Shown: positions 31,428 to 41,264 of the stretch, piece by piece
Position numbering within the stretch: the stretch's first letter is position 1
How the letters are laid out: every line of letters begins with the position of its first letter
Source: Pachyseris speciosa
Lineage: Eukaryota > Cnidaria > Anthozoa > Scleractinia > Pachyseridae
DNA length: 64,000 nt
Direction: 5' to 3'
Assembly (NCBI GenBank): GCA_016490735.1
Contig: JAEMWC010001405.1
Span: 12,501 to 76,500, forward strand
Made by a program: the position numbers and the translations under genes
The notes under the pieces: generated by a model
What the model saw: the letters and a program-made list of their open reading frames with translations, nothing else
Databases searched by the model: none
What the model was told of the DNA's origin: nothing

Positions 31428-32930
31428 ATGACAACGCAATATTCTTCTCATGGAGTAAGTTTAAGTGAAGGTCAATTGGAAAGACTTTCAAGGGCTTACA
31501 ACAATAATTCAGCAATAACAATTCGACTGACCAAAGATGAGTCAATAAATTAAAAAAAGCCATGAATCAAGGAGTTGGAAGAGATATTAAAATGTCAAAA
31601 ACACAAATTAGAAAGGCAGTTAAACAGGGTGGATCTCTATGGTCATCATTAATTTCTCTTGGAACAAAAATGCTTCCAATGGCCACCAAATTAGCATCAA
31701 AAGCAGCGCCAGCTTTGGCCACAGGGGCTTTATCTGCTCTTGGATCTATGGTATTGATAAAATATTTGGAGAGGGTCAAACAGGCGGTTCCTGATACCAG
31801 ATTCGAAAATTCAGCAATTGATAACTTTGAAACATATGTTCACAAATAAATAAAAACAGGACATTATGAATGCTTTTCAAACAGGAGCGGCATTATACTT
31901 GAGATCAACACAGGCAAATAAATGGTGGTCTTTTTGGAGCCCTTGCTTCTATTGGCATTCCATTGGCAATTGAATTGGCTTTAAAAATCTTTGGAAAAGG
32001 CTTGAGTGTACCTAAAAGAACAATCACGGCAAGAGGACTGAATGTTTCTCCAAAACTAATGATGATGCCATATTATCCGCCTCCTTTTATTGGTAATTGG
32101 CCATAAAATAATATTGGTATGGGAGCAATCTCGTACCCAGAGTCCTCGGGCTGTTTGGTCAGTGGGTGGACGCCCGGAGAGACTCTGGGATAATGGAACG
32201 CCATTTTCCCAGAAAATCTGGGTGAAAACAGCGGAAGCCGTTACGGGCCAGCCAATCAAAACTTTGATTTTTTTTCCATTATCCCGGAGTCTCTCCTGGC
32301 GATTAACCACTGCGCAAAGAGCCTGAGGACTTTGGGTACGAGATTGGTATGGGAGCGAAAAAAAAGCTCAAAAGAAAAAGACAGCAAGCGGACTCCTTCT
32401 CGGGAAAAACAGTCCATTCAACAATATCCTATTGTTGGGAATGATATTGTAAAAGAACAATTTAAAACCATTCCACTGAGCAATTTTGATCTTCAAAACT
32501 GGTGAAATTATCTGAATATTAAAATAAAGGGTATTTTTTAGCAGAAATGAACATATGCCAAATAACCACTGTCCTGATATGGCATAATATGGCATCAGAG
32601 GCGATGATTATGAAAATACAGGAACCCATTGGGTAGCATGTGCACCATCGCATGAAAATAAAAAGATTTTGTGGTATTTTGATTCATTTGGAATGCATTA
32701 TCCAAAGGAATATGAAAAAAGTGCTAAAAAGAATGGAATGAAGGTGATTTATAATACAATTCGATACCAAAATATCGAACGTATTTTGTGTGGTTGTTAT
32801 TGCACTAATTTCCTTCATCGTTGGTCGCTTGGAGAGGATTATTATGATATTTTGAAAAGATTCAGCATTAATAATACAAATTCTAATGAAGTATTTATTG
32901 AGAACTATTTCAATATAATATCATATAATA
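31428..32930 (+). pseudogene. Adenain-like protease with N-terminal capsid-associated domain, Polinton 1
   Basis: The reading starts with an MTTQYSSHGVSLSEGQLERL-type N-terminus and continues through MSKTQIRKAVKQGGSLWSSL and AAPALATGALSALGSM, the same arrangement as the Polinton 2 protein. A MITE (32,127-32,345) splits the linker. The catalytic part near 32,615-32,820 keeps GTHWVACA (His), WYFDSFG (Asp) and LCGCYC (Cys). Several frameshifts and stops make the gene non-functional. The adenain family cleaves capsid precursors during virion maturation. Confidence 0.7.
32127..32345. mobile_element. 219-bp MITE with 11-bp target duplication inside the Polinton 1 protease gene
   Basis: The ends AATCTCGTACCCAGAGTCCT and AGGACTTTGGGTACGAGATT are inverted. 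GGTATGGGAGC is duplicated on both sides (32,116-32,126 and 32,346-32,356). Removing the insert leaves the protease linker continuous. The 11-bp length suggests a Mutator-like or similar superfamily, but this is not proven. Confidence 0.75.
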
Positions 32931-32986
32931 TAATAAAGTGATAATAGTTGGATTGAAGACGATTAATGTATAAACGTATATATAGA

Positions 32987-33145
32987 ATGGTAAAATCAAA
33001 TTGTGTCAAACAAAAGAAACAAACTGAATGTGTTCCAGGTTCTGTACGTTTCATGGAAACCAAAAATGGGCGTACAATGATGAAATGCCAATGTGCTGAA
33101 TGCGGTATAACCAAAACAAAATTCGTCAAAAACCAGGGAAACTAA
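32987..33145 (+). CDS. Small zinc-ribbon protein, 52 aa (Polinton 1)
   Basis: An intact 53-codon frame: MVKSNCVKQKKQTECVPGSV ... ETKNGRTMMKCQCAECGITK. It has the C...C / CxC..CG pairs of a small zinc ribbon and an NGR motif, as in DUF5679-type proteins. The Polinton 2 homologue (51,312-51,467) is equally short. The frame overlaps the start of the next gene (33,100) by 46 nt. This is one of few genes in Polinton 1 kept open, perhaps only because it is short. Function unknown; probably nucleic-acid or virion binding. Confidence 0.6.
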   Translation: MVKSNCVKQKKQTECVPGSVRFMETKNGRTMMKCQCAECGITKTKFVKNQGN

Positions 33146-33540
33146 ATAGCCCGTTGGGAGTGGGCATCTTAGATACAGTAGCAAATACTGCTCTTGATCT
33201 TACTCTACATCATGGCATCCCTTATTTGGCTAAAAAAGGTGTAGAAATGGGAAGATATGCTTTTGAAGCAACGAGAAACCCTAAATTGCAGAAGAAAGCC
33301 ATTGATTATGCGCTTGATAAATTAAATCCGATGATTCAAAATGTTGGGAGTCAAGCTTTAGATCAATTATCAACCAAAGTAAGACCAAATATTAAGTTTA
33401 AGACTGACAGAAAGGATTAGATGGTGGAGCTATTGATATACAAAATTTGTTAAATCAAAACGGGCTTCCAGAACTTCATATGAGAACACTGAAAGGCAAA
33501 AAGTACAATTTCTGTGGACCTAATACCAGCTTAGAGGAAA
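33100..33540 (+). pseudogene. PLA2-like minor virion protein, truncated (Polinton 1)
   Basis: An ATG at 33,100 gives MRYNQNKIRQKPGKLNSPLG, then GIPYLAKKGVEMGRYAFEAT and the region LDQLSTKVRPNIKFKTD, closely parallel to Polinton 2 (50,911-51,267). A one-base shift at about 33,415 follows. The next frame continues to CGPNTSLEER, which corresponds to the G-P-x-N calcium-loop-like site. Directly after it the sequence is PolB, so the HD-containing half was removed by a deletion. Confidence 0.6.
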
Positions 33541-34164
33541 GATGTATTGTAATTAATGGCAAACAAGCAGTAAAAATGCCTGATAAAGGTGAAACTATTG
33601 AATTCAGAAATTATCATAAGCAGTTGCCAGTACCATTTGTAATATATGCTGATTTTGAAGCCATCACAAATAAAGTACTAGGTTGCCAACCAAACGATAA
33701 CAAATCATATGCTGACTCTTATCAACATCATCAAGACTGTGGATACGGCTACAAGGTTATCTGTTGTTGCGATGATCAATATAGTAAACAAGTTCAAATA
33801 TACAGAGGAGAAAATGCTGTTTACAAATTTATGGAGAAGATATTATATGAAGTTAGTTGGTGTAAAAATATTATTAAAAAGAATTTAACAAACCACTGAA
33901 AATGACGAAGATGAAAATGAAGATGAAAATGATGAAGATGAGCTATGTTTTAAGAAGGCTGATAAATGCCATATTTGTGATCTGCAATATACAGACAGAG
34001 ATCTAAGAGTTAGAGATCATTGTCATATTACTGGTAAATATAGAGGTTCAGCTCATAAAGATTGTAATTTAAAACTTAAAATAAAACCAGATGAAATTAA
34101 AATTCCAGTCATCTTTCACAATCTAAGAGGCTATGATAGTCATTTTATTATGCAAACAATTGGT

Positions 34165-34653
34165 TAGAAAATGTTTAAATACTAAGTAAAAAACAATAGA
34201 ACAATCGCATAAGAAATCAAAGTGTTGGAATGTTCTTTCAAGTAAAAAGTTTCGCACGGATGGAATCAGTTTGTGTATTTAAGCTTGGACTACGTTCCTT
34301 GATGAAAAGCATCTCATAGACGAGGCAATCAAATTTTCCTTGACACTTTCAGAGTATGCGAAACTGGCTTTCTTTGAGGAGGTTTATGTCCCCATCATGG
34401 GTTTCCATTTCCTTTTTACTTGAAAGAACATTCCAACACTTTGATTTCTTATGTGATTGTTCTATTGTTTTTTACTTAGTATTTAAACATTTTCTTATCA
34501 CTATCATTTTGACTTGATAATGACGTTAGCTCAACGTCGAAACGTCGTCGTTTTTTTAAAAACTTTCTTAATATGTTTTTTAAAAATATTTTATCGCAGT
34601 CTTTTATCGTTAAATGTCTTAAAAAATCGCTTCTTATTGGTAAACAAATTGGT
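34165..34653. mobile_element. ~490-bp insertion with 83-bp inverted arms inside Polinton 1 PolB
   Basis: The arms 34,167-34,249 and 34,412-34,494 are near-perfect inverse copies (start GAAAATGTTTAAATACTAAG). A second part (34,495-34,641) carries TCAACGTCGAAACGTCGTCG. The whole insert is flanked by CAAACAATTGGT (34,153-34,164) and AAACAAATTGGT (34,642-34,653), a near-duplicate of PolB codons. PolB coding sequence continues directly on either side. The superfamily is uncertain: a retroposon with variable duplication is as likely as a DNA element. Confidence 0.65.
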
Positions 34654-35896
34654 GAAAAAGCTAAAAAGCATACATACGAAAGTAAGAAAGGTGAAGAGAA
34701 ATAGATGGAAATAAATGCAATCCCTAATAATATGGAGAAATACATGGCTTTCGTGCTTGGAAAACATTTGATAGTTTCTAATTCATGAGCTCTAGTCTTG
34801 ATAAGCTTGCAAGCAATCTACCTGATGATGCTCTCAAATGTACATCACAAGCCTTCAAAAATGATCAATTCAAGCTGATGAAGCAAAAAGGCGTTTATCC
34901 TTATGATTGTATGGATAGCTATAAAAAGTTCAATGATACAGAAATACCAGAAAAAAGCGGCTTACAGCATTCTAAATAATGAGCATATAGCTAACGAACA
35001 ATATGAACATGCAAATTCACTGTGCAGTACATTCGAATTGAATAATATGGGTGAATACCATGATCTGTATCTTAAGTCAGACATTCTTTTATTGGCTGAT
35101 GTGTTTACAGTACTACAAATTAGATCCATGGCATTATTTCACTTCACCAGGATTAAGGTGGGATGCCATTCTTAAGATGACTAACTTTCAACTAGAACTA
35201 ATGACTAATGTAGATATGTTTCAATTCATTGAAAAGGGCTTGAGAGGTGGCATTTCGTACATAGACAATCGTTTTGGTAAAGCAAACAATAAATACATGA
35301 AAAATTACAATAAAAACGAAGCCTCAAAATGTATCATGTATGTAGATGCTAACAATCTATACAGATAGGCTATGAGTCAGTTTTTACCTACAGGAGGATT
35401 CAAATGGAAGAAAGTTGACATTTTCAATCTAGCTGAATACACTGAGAATAGAAAAACGGGTTTGATATTAGAGGATGACCTTGAGTTCCCGCAAGAGCTG
35501 CATTATTTACATAATGATTACCCATGCGCTGCTGTAAAGATGGCTGTCGTATTCTGAAACCAACAGAAACAAATACAATATCACCATTGGACAGGTCAAG
35601 AAGCTGATTCCAACACTTCGTAATACCGTGTAGCATGAAAATTTTGCGGGTTCATATTTGTGCGAATTTTGCGGATTGACCTCGATCCGCAAAAAATAGT
35701 TCCCGCAGAAAAAAAAACCGCTAAATAAAAGGCCGCAAAAATTAACTCTCTTCAGTCAAATTAAAAACTCTGCTTTTAAGAGACTTGTGCCACTGGAGCG
35801 TTATAAATTGGACTTAAACATAATGCGGTAGTCTGTTACGCAAACAAAATAATGTACATAGAACAAAAAATGTCAAGTGAACAGCAATTCAGTTCA

Positions 35897-37422
35897 TCAG
35901 ATCGGTGCGAATGGGTCGTCTGAAGGAACACCATTTGCTAGGGCGTCTGTGATGCCGCATTTTTTCCATCCATTGTCGATGATCGCGCGATTTTTCTGCA
36001 TGTATTGATAAAAATCGATCAACCAACGTGAGGTAAGCTCACGCATAACTGGAATGCCCATTTCAATTGCAATGTCATTGGTGTTTTGCCCAGCGTTTAT
36101 CTTCTTCTCAACTTCTCCAGCAAACCATCCTTGAAATTTTTCTCTCATGAAATGTTTAGACGGGCGATTGACTGATACATCAAGGGGTTGGTTAAACGCA
36201 GTGGTATTTGCTGGTACAACGACTTCTGCGATGTTATGCTTCTCTAGTAGGGCTCGCACATTATTGTTATTCTGCCTCTTAAAGGTGTCCCACACTATTA
36301 TGGCCTTCTGTGAATCTGGAAATTCATTTCTTTCTTTACTTTCTCGGTGTACGGTATGACCATTTTAGTCAGCAGCTCCTTAGTTGTGTCAGTGTTTGAC
36401 CAGTGCTTAGGATTATGAGTGACGTGGAAACCTACCGGGAAATCCATTTTCAGGTGACATCTCTCTGTTTTTCCCCCGTAAATGAGTTGCATGGGGAGGA
36501 ATTTGCCATTCATTGTTACTGAGAACACCGCAGTGAACATTTTCTTGTCGTCGCCCCCAATAACAGAAACACAGTCTGCCCCCTTTTCGCTCATTGTGTA
36601 CTCTGAGACAGGAACCATCTTTACTGGAGTTTGGTCAATGTTAACAATAAGCTGCTGGGGGACCATTGCTAACTGCTGGACTGTATAGATATTTCGGTGG
36701 TAGTCTCGTTGAAGTTGATCCCTGACTTCGCCGATCATCTTTGGCTTTGTAGAGGTGGTCTTTTTCCTGTGCACAAAATTCATTCTTTTAAACAGAGATT
36801 TTACCCAGCCATTGCCAAGGGTAACATGGCCTCCATTCTCGACTAGAATTTCTTTGTTCTTGGCATTAATAATGCCTTTTGCAGCAGCTACAGCTATTTT
36901 ACCATTTACAACTCCTCCAACTTCACGAAGATTATAAATAAAGCTCATCACTTCTTTGTCCAGGTCACCTATTAGAAGCTTCCTCCCACGCTTTGAGGTT
37001 CATATGCTTGACACTGAGTTCTGCCCATAGCCATCTTGCAGTTCCTTCGACGGAAGCTTTCGATACTTATCGCGGAAGTTGCGTGCAGTGCTCTCTTTAA
37101 GGTTTGGAAATTTCGACTTGAAATGCTTCACTGTCGCAATAGGACCGTGTTGAGCGCAGTAAGTGGCTATCACATAGCGATCTTCGTCTGTAAAGCGATC
37201 ATAAGGTTTTCTTTTGTTATTTGCGGTACGTATCCCACGTGCAATACTCTCGGAATTCTCTTCTGTGACCACATCTGACACCGAGGGCATAAGTCGCAGA
37301 GCTTCATCAATGGTGCGGGACCCAGAAGAATTTTCTCGTTGTTGAAAATATCTCCGAATAGACGTACCAATGCAAGTGAAGACAAAAACTGAAATTGATG
37401 GCTGAAGACGGTATAACCACAA
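35897..37422 (-). pseudogene. DDE_1 (pogo/Tigger-type) transposase, broken
   Basis: The gene is read on the minus strand from about 37,422. The N-terminal helix-turn-helix-like region (KPYDRFTDEDRYVIATYCAQ, then HFKSKFPNLKESTARNFRDK) binds DNA in relatives. The catalytic core shows VNIDQTPV (first Asp), IIVWDTFKRQ (second Asp) and FNQPLDVSVNRPSKHFM (third Asp), i.e. a DDD triad. Breaks: one in-frame TGA at about 36,988 between the HTH part and the core (the frame is otherwise continuous), and a one-base shift at about 36,296-36,312 in a T/C run just before the second Asp. Total span is about 500 codons, normal for the family, which catalyses cut-and-paste transposition into TA. Confidence 0.8.
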
Positions 37423-37595
37423 CGACTCTCTTCTCCTACGAACTACGGTTCAAAGCAAGGATAAGAGAACAACGAATACCATGCCGGTAAACGTGACAGG
37501 CGTGATAAATCTGCCCAGAAACGGTAACTCTACACCACTTGCTGTAAGTGGAATCCAAAAGGGTTTTTAAGTGTTGACAAGTAAAGACACTCATC

Positions 37596-38220
37596 ATGGA
37601 GTCGTTTACGGTTAGTGCGTGAAGTCGAGGATTTCATGTATACAGTACGATATGGAAACCTCAACAAGGGGAGAATTTGAGCTGCTACCAAGAGCCCAAA
37701 AATATGTACGACATGTACGCCGTCGCAGTCAAAAAGACATTCAGTGGTCGTCAACTTGGAATACCCTCCTACTTCTCACTTGGCGATGATGTTTAGCAAG
37801 AGGAAAAAATTGTTGGCCACATACCACAATACATATCAAGATTTGCTTGGTATTTCATCGAACACGGGGGAATCATTAGTGCAAAGGGTTACGGGATCAC
37901 CGACTTTCTCAAGAGATCTTCCACAGGGTGGCCGACATGTTCCAGCTGAACTGATGATTTCCTGTGCAGACGCAAAACTGCTTTGAAGGTGTCAAGAACT
38001 TGTTACCGAGAATCTCTCTGGATTATTTGGTAATCCCCAAATAGCCAAAGAATCACTCCTTGTTACCGTCACGACAGAAAGTGAGTCCGAAGATGAAGAG
38101 TACGACCTGACCAACGACTCGCAAAATGAAGAACGCACAGGCTCGAATCGTGTAGCATCCCATTCATGTTCGAGTGGCAAGAAAGTTTTATTATTATCGA
38201 CTGAGTCTGCCTCATTGTGT
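37596..38220 (+). pseudogene. HIRAN-like domain ORF inside the pogo-type element
   Basis: Plus strand, divergent from the transposase. It starts MESFTVSA, then TGA, and continues in the same frame GFHVYSTIWKP ... NLSCYQEPKNMYDMYAVAVK. After a shift comes KIVGHIPQYISRFAWYFIEH and GGIISAKGYG, then, in another frame, SRDLPQGGRHVPAELMISC and an acidic Ser/Glu/Asp-rich tail. The pattern 'EPxNxxDxYAVAV...IVGHIP...I...F..F...GG.I' is that of HIRAN domains, which bind DNA 3' ends in HLTF/Rad5-type proteins. At least three breaks make it non-functional. Whether it is an original second gene of the transposon or a captured host sequence cannot be told here. Confidence 0.55.
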
Positions 38221-39658
38221 TACAGTATGGCATAGTTTTGCATTTTAGTAAGCCGTTCCCGGTTAGATCTCAAAGTTTAATACTACATCTTTTGACTCGA
38301 ATCCCTTCTGCATCCTTACATTCTTCTTACATTCATACTGCTTTCTTGTAAAATAATGACTGATAATATCGGTCGTGGAAAACCTCATTGCCGTATTAAC
38401 GAAAGAGTGTTTTGTTGTGCATGGTAGGGATAGGCTTTTGTTTTGTTTTGCTGTTGTTCAGTCCCTTTGTGCAGTGAGATATTACAGTGATTACCGTATT
38501 ATCCTCCATTAAATATGTAAGCAGAGTGAACTTTGACTCAACATACCGTAAAATAAAAGTTGAAAATACCATATTAAGGTTTCTACCACTTAAATATTCT
38601 GCTACTTGAACAGAGAATCGCACCAGAAATTTCAGTCATCTCGAACAGCAAAAATTTGTTCCCGCAAACCACAAAAAATCGCCAATCCGCAAAATAAAAC
38701 TCCCGCAAAATTTCCATGCTACACGGTAAACAAAATTACGTATCACATTATAGAAACCTTCAGCTGTTAAAGCTCAAAAAAAAATCCATCGTATGCTTGA
38801 ATTTAATCAGTCACCATGGTTTAAACAATTCATTGAGTATATAACACACAGAAAAGAACAAATGCTAAAATCAGCTTTGAAAAAGACTTCTTCAAACTCG
38901 TGAAGAACAGTGTCTTTGGCAAAACCATGGAAAACCTCAGAAAACGAGTCGACGTCAAACTTGTTACAAGTAAAAAGCAACTTGCAAAACTAGCTTCCAA
39001 GCCAACTTATGTTAACAACAAAATATTCAATAAAAATCTGGTTGCAGTGCATAAGATCAAAGAATCACTTACTCTTAATAGGCCGGCGTATGTAGGTATG
39101 TGTATTCTTGATCTTAGCAAAACACTAATGTACGACTTTTATTACAATTACATTAACCAAAAATACGGAACTAAATCAAAGTTGCTGTTTACAGACACTG
39201 GCAGTTTATGTTATGAAATTGAAGCAGAAGATGTGTATCAAGACTTTTGGGTAGACAAAGAAAAGTTTGATAACGGTGATTATCCTGAAATAGTCCTTAT
39301 TTTGACAAAAGTAATAAGAAAGTCATTGGGAAATTCTAAGATGAAGGAATACTAATCACTGAGTTCCATGATTGGTTTGAGGTCCAAAATATACTCTTAC
39401 ATAAAAGACAACCAAACAAGAACCAGAACAGCTAAAGGAGTGAAAAAGGTGGTTATCAAAAAGGATATCAAGCATGAAAATTCAACAACAAGCATTTATA
39501 CCATAAGATGAAAACTATTCCTATTGAAAGGCATCAAATAGGCAGTTATGAGTTAACTAAAATTACACTCTCACGTTTCGATGACAAGAGGCACATACAT
39601 GATAATGGTATAACAAGCTATGCATATGGTCATCGCCGAATTATATAAAGTATATTGA

Positions 39659-40015
39659 ATGGGCAAAAGAAAAGAGAATAGAAAACAAATGCCAACTAAT
39701 ATTGAAGCGAAAAGTGAACCATTCATCTACCATCGATGCGCTGACTGTGGAATTTTGCTGTGCATGAGAAAATCTATCGAAAATCATGAGAAAGACACCA
39801 AGCATAGAATGAGCCGCTTGAAGAATACCAATCTTAATATTATTATTATATTATCCGGAAAAACAGAGATTGTTAATTCCTGGAAAGCCAAGGTCAAGGT
39901 CAGTTTCAAAAATATATTTAAAACATATAGTTTCCATCAGCTGGTATGCAGTTGGGTATATTATGAGAGCAAGGGATACGAGATCAAACAAAAACCAAAG
40001 TCAAGAGCCAAGTAG
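39659..40015 (+). CDS. Small C2H2 zinc-finger protein at the Polinton 1 end
   Basis: The frame begins MGKRKENRKQMPTNIEAKSE and holds one finger, CADCGILLCMRKSIENHEKD ... H (Cys-x2-Cys ... His-x5-6-His), within the first 58 codons. The rest runs into the right terminal repeat (from 39,900), where the coding is not credible, so the functional part may end earlier. In Polinton 2 a different small zinc protein (48,461-48,658) also lies next to polB. DNA binding is possible; not proven. Confidence 0.4.
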   Translation: MGKRKENRKQMPTNIEAKSEPFIYHRCADCGILLCMRKSIENHEKDTKHRMSRLKNTNLNIIIILSGKTEIVNSWKAKVKVSFKNIFKTYSFHQLVCSWVYYESKGYEIKQKPKSRAK

Positions 40016-40155
40016 AAGAACCGAGTTGAAGAACCGAGAAGAAGAGCCAAGGTCAAGAGAGAAACATATAGTTTCCATTAGCTGGTATGTAGTTGGGTGG
40101 TATGAGAGTATTTCATCAAGAAAAATGATCTGGTGCCCCCAACTCCTATACTACT
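39959..40155 (-). repeat. Polinton 1 right terminal inverted repeat
   Basis: Inverse of 26,316-26,512. Homology continues inward to about 39,900, matching the part of the left repeat displaced to 27,118 by an insertion. Ends ...CTATACTACT, followed by the ATTTAG target duplication. Confidence 0.85.
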
Positions 40156-40161
40156 ATTTAG

Positions 40162-40274
40162 GGCCACACCTCTATCAAATGTAATTTTATTTCACTCATG
40201 CAAAGCATTCCAGCTCTTCGTACATCACTTGTTAAATTAAATTCGATGTTGAATTTAGTTGGTTGATTACTTCG

Positions 40275-40305
<31 letters not shown>

Positions 40306-40379
40306 CTTACTTATTTTGACCTATTGCTCCAAATTTAATTCGAGATTTTCTTTCTTTTCTTCACCCTGACTTCTGACAG
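40162..40379 (+). other. Copy B intron, 3' part after Polinton 1
   Basis: Resumes the paralogy with copy A (4,459-4,658): CACACCTCTATCAAATGTAA, CATTCCAGCTCTTC, an (ATTT)n run (40,277-40,306) and the pyrimidine tract before the acceptor TTCTGACAG. Confidence 0.75.
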
Positions 40380-40728
40380 AAGCTGAAGAACCACTCAGGC
40401 ATGTTCTGCACTTTTCTTTCTCTTTTTCGCTCAAAATTTCTGGAGCTTTGGCAGCGCTTCTTTCTAAAGAGCCGGAGCTCGTTGCAAGAGCAGCGAGAAG
40501 TGCATTGGAAGCACCCTGGATTCAGCTCCAGAGTATTTCAGTTGGTTCGGTTCTCGTCGCCCTGCAGTGCATTTCAAGACAGAGATTTCTGTCGTTTCTG
40601 TTGGAATTTGAGAAACAAGAGGCGCAAGAGAGATTGAAAGAGGAGCTTAGAAGCATTGGATTCAAAGAGGAATTGAACGCATCCATCACAAATAGGGGAG
40701 AAGTTGAGGAAACATTTGATGAGATAAG
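40380..40728 (+). CDS. Copy B exon, 349 nt: conserved host domain of the UBL gene
   Basis: Same length and phases (1 in, 2 out) as copy A 4,659-5,007. It has acceptor TTCTGACAG|AA and donor AAG|GTAAAT. It encodes LKISGALAALLSKEPELVAR, SISVGSVLVALQCISRQRFL, then EKQEAQERLKEELRSIGFKE, EELNASITNRGEVEETFDEI. Differences from copy A are mostly amino-acid replacements without breaks, suggesting constraint on both or a recent duplication. Polinton 1 lies in the preceding intron and Polinton 2 beyond the next exon, so a transcript would need introns of about 15 kb and more than 20 kb. Function unknown. Confidence 0.65.
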
Positions 40729-40918
40729 GTAAATGGTAATGAAATATAATTATGGGGGCTGTAAGTACGCTGAAAAATGCCAATCTGTTAGTTTAACGAC
40801 ACGCGGTTTCATTTGAATGATGTATATGAATTAAATCATGTATGAACTGCGGAATTGAAATCAATTCAAGGATGATCCTCGCAGTTGTGAACGCAATTTA
40901 TGCATGAATAATGAAAAA

Positions 40919-41137
40919 GCGTTCTCAAGTCGAATTACTCAGAAAAAGAATTTTCTGAGCCCCCAACGGGAGTCGAACCCATGACCTTCCAGATTACCGG
41001 TTGGACGCTCTAACCACTGAGCTATGGGAGACTCGTGGTGAGCGAGGTCGTAAACTAGGTTCTGGAAGGTCATGGGTTCGACTCCCGTTGGGGGCTCAGA
41101 AAATTCTTTTTCTGAGTAATTCGACTTGAGAACGCTT
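40919..41137. repeat. Palindromic pair of tRNA-like SINEs
   Basis: GCGTTCTCAAGTCGAATTAC and about 55 further bases at 40,919-40,994 are inverted at 41,063-41,137. Each arm contains CAGAAAAAGAATTTTCTGAG and the B-box-like GGGTTCGACTCCCG. The left arm continues into a tRNA-like head (CTCTAACCACTGAGCTATGG). It can fold into a ~75-bp hairpin with a ~68-nt loop. Confidence 0.75.
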
Positions 41138-41159
41138 CTTCATTATTCACACTTTATCC

Positions 41160-41230
41160 AAGTCTCCATTCCATTTAGCAATTTATGTAATTGCGAAAAC
41201 AAGCCTGAAAAAAATTCAGGACTTCAATGG

Positions 41231-41264
<34 letters not shown>

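Larger units (their letters stand above)
35626..38726 (-). mobile_element. pogo/Tigger-like DNA transposon carrying a DDE transposase and a HIRAN-like ORF
   Basis: The inverted ends CCGTGTAGCATGAAAATTTT / AAAATTTCCATGCTACACGG are flanked by TA on both sides (35,624-35,625 and 38,727-38,728), the target duplication of the Tc1/mariner-pogo group. Subterminal repeats of CCGCAAAA and CCCGCA run inward from each end. Minus-strand pieces encode a DDE_1-type transposase (35,897-37,422). A divergent plus-strand gene (37,596-38,220) encodes a HIRAN-like domain. Both are broken. The insertion interrupts Polinton 1 PolB between the exonuclease/Pol A and Pol B motifs, and is therefore younger than Polinton 1. 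Confidence 0.85.
33541..39650 (+). pseudogene. Protein-primed DNA polymerase B, Polinton 1 (interrupted by two insertions)
   Basis: Recognisable blocks in order: PFVIYADFEAI (Exo I) near 33,637; CHICDLQYTDRDLRVRDHCH and FHNLRGYDSHFIM (Exo II) near 33,970-34,150; an insertion at 34,165-34,653; AIPNNMEKYMAF; GEYHDLYLKSDILLLADVF (Exo III) near 35,050; YVDANNLYR (Pol A, Gly/Trp lost) near 35,343; the pogo-type transposon at 35,626-38,726; VKNSVFGKTMENL (Pol B) near 38,900; LLFTDTGSLCYEIE (Pol C, DTD changed to DTG) near 39,183; RFDDKRHIHDNGITSYAYGH near the end. The N-terminal ~350 codons are missing. The DTD-to-DTG change removes a catalytic Asp, so the copy would be inactive even without the breaks. 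Confidence 0.8.
26316..40155 (+). mobile_element. Polinton/Maverick 1: old, degraded, with nested insertions
   Basis: The terminal repeats begin AGTAGTATAGGAGTTGGGGG and end in the inverse. ATTTAG is duplicated at 26,310-26,315 and 40,156-40,161, and 6-bp duplications are characteristic of Polintons. Gene order along plus: VLTF3-like, two-TM protein (minus), ATPase scrap (minus), core-protein and penton remnants, Lys-rich protein, major capsid C-half, protease, zinc-ribbon protein, PLA2-like protein, PolB, zinc-finger protein. This is collinear with Polinton 2 read in reverse. Fibres, integrase and the BRO-like protein are missing. Length is 13,840 bp, including a 3.1-kb pogo-type transposon and three smaller insertions. 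Almost every frame is broken. Confidence 0.9.
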
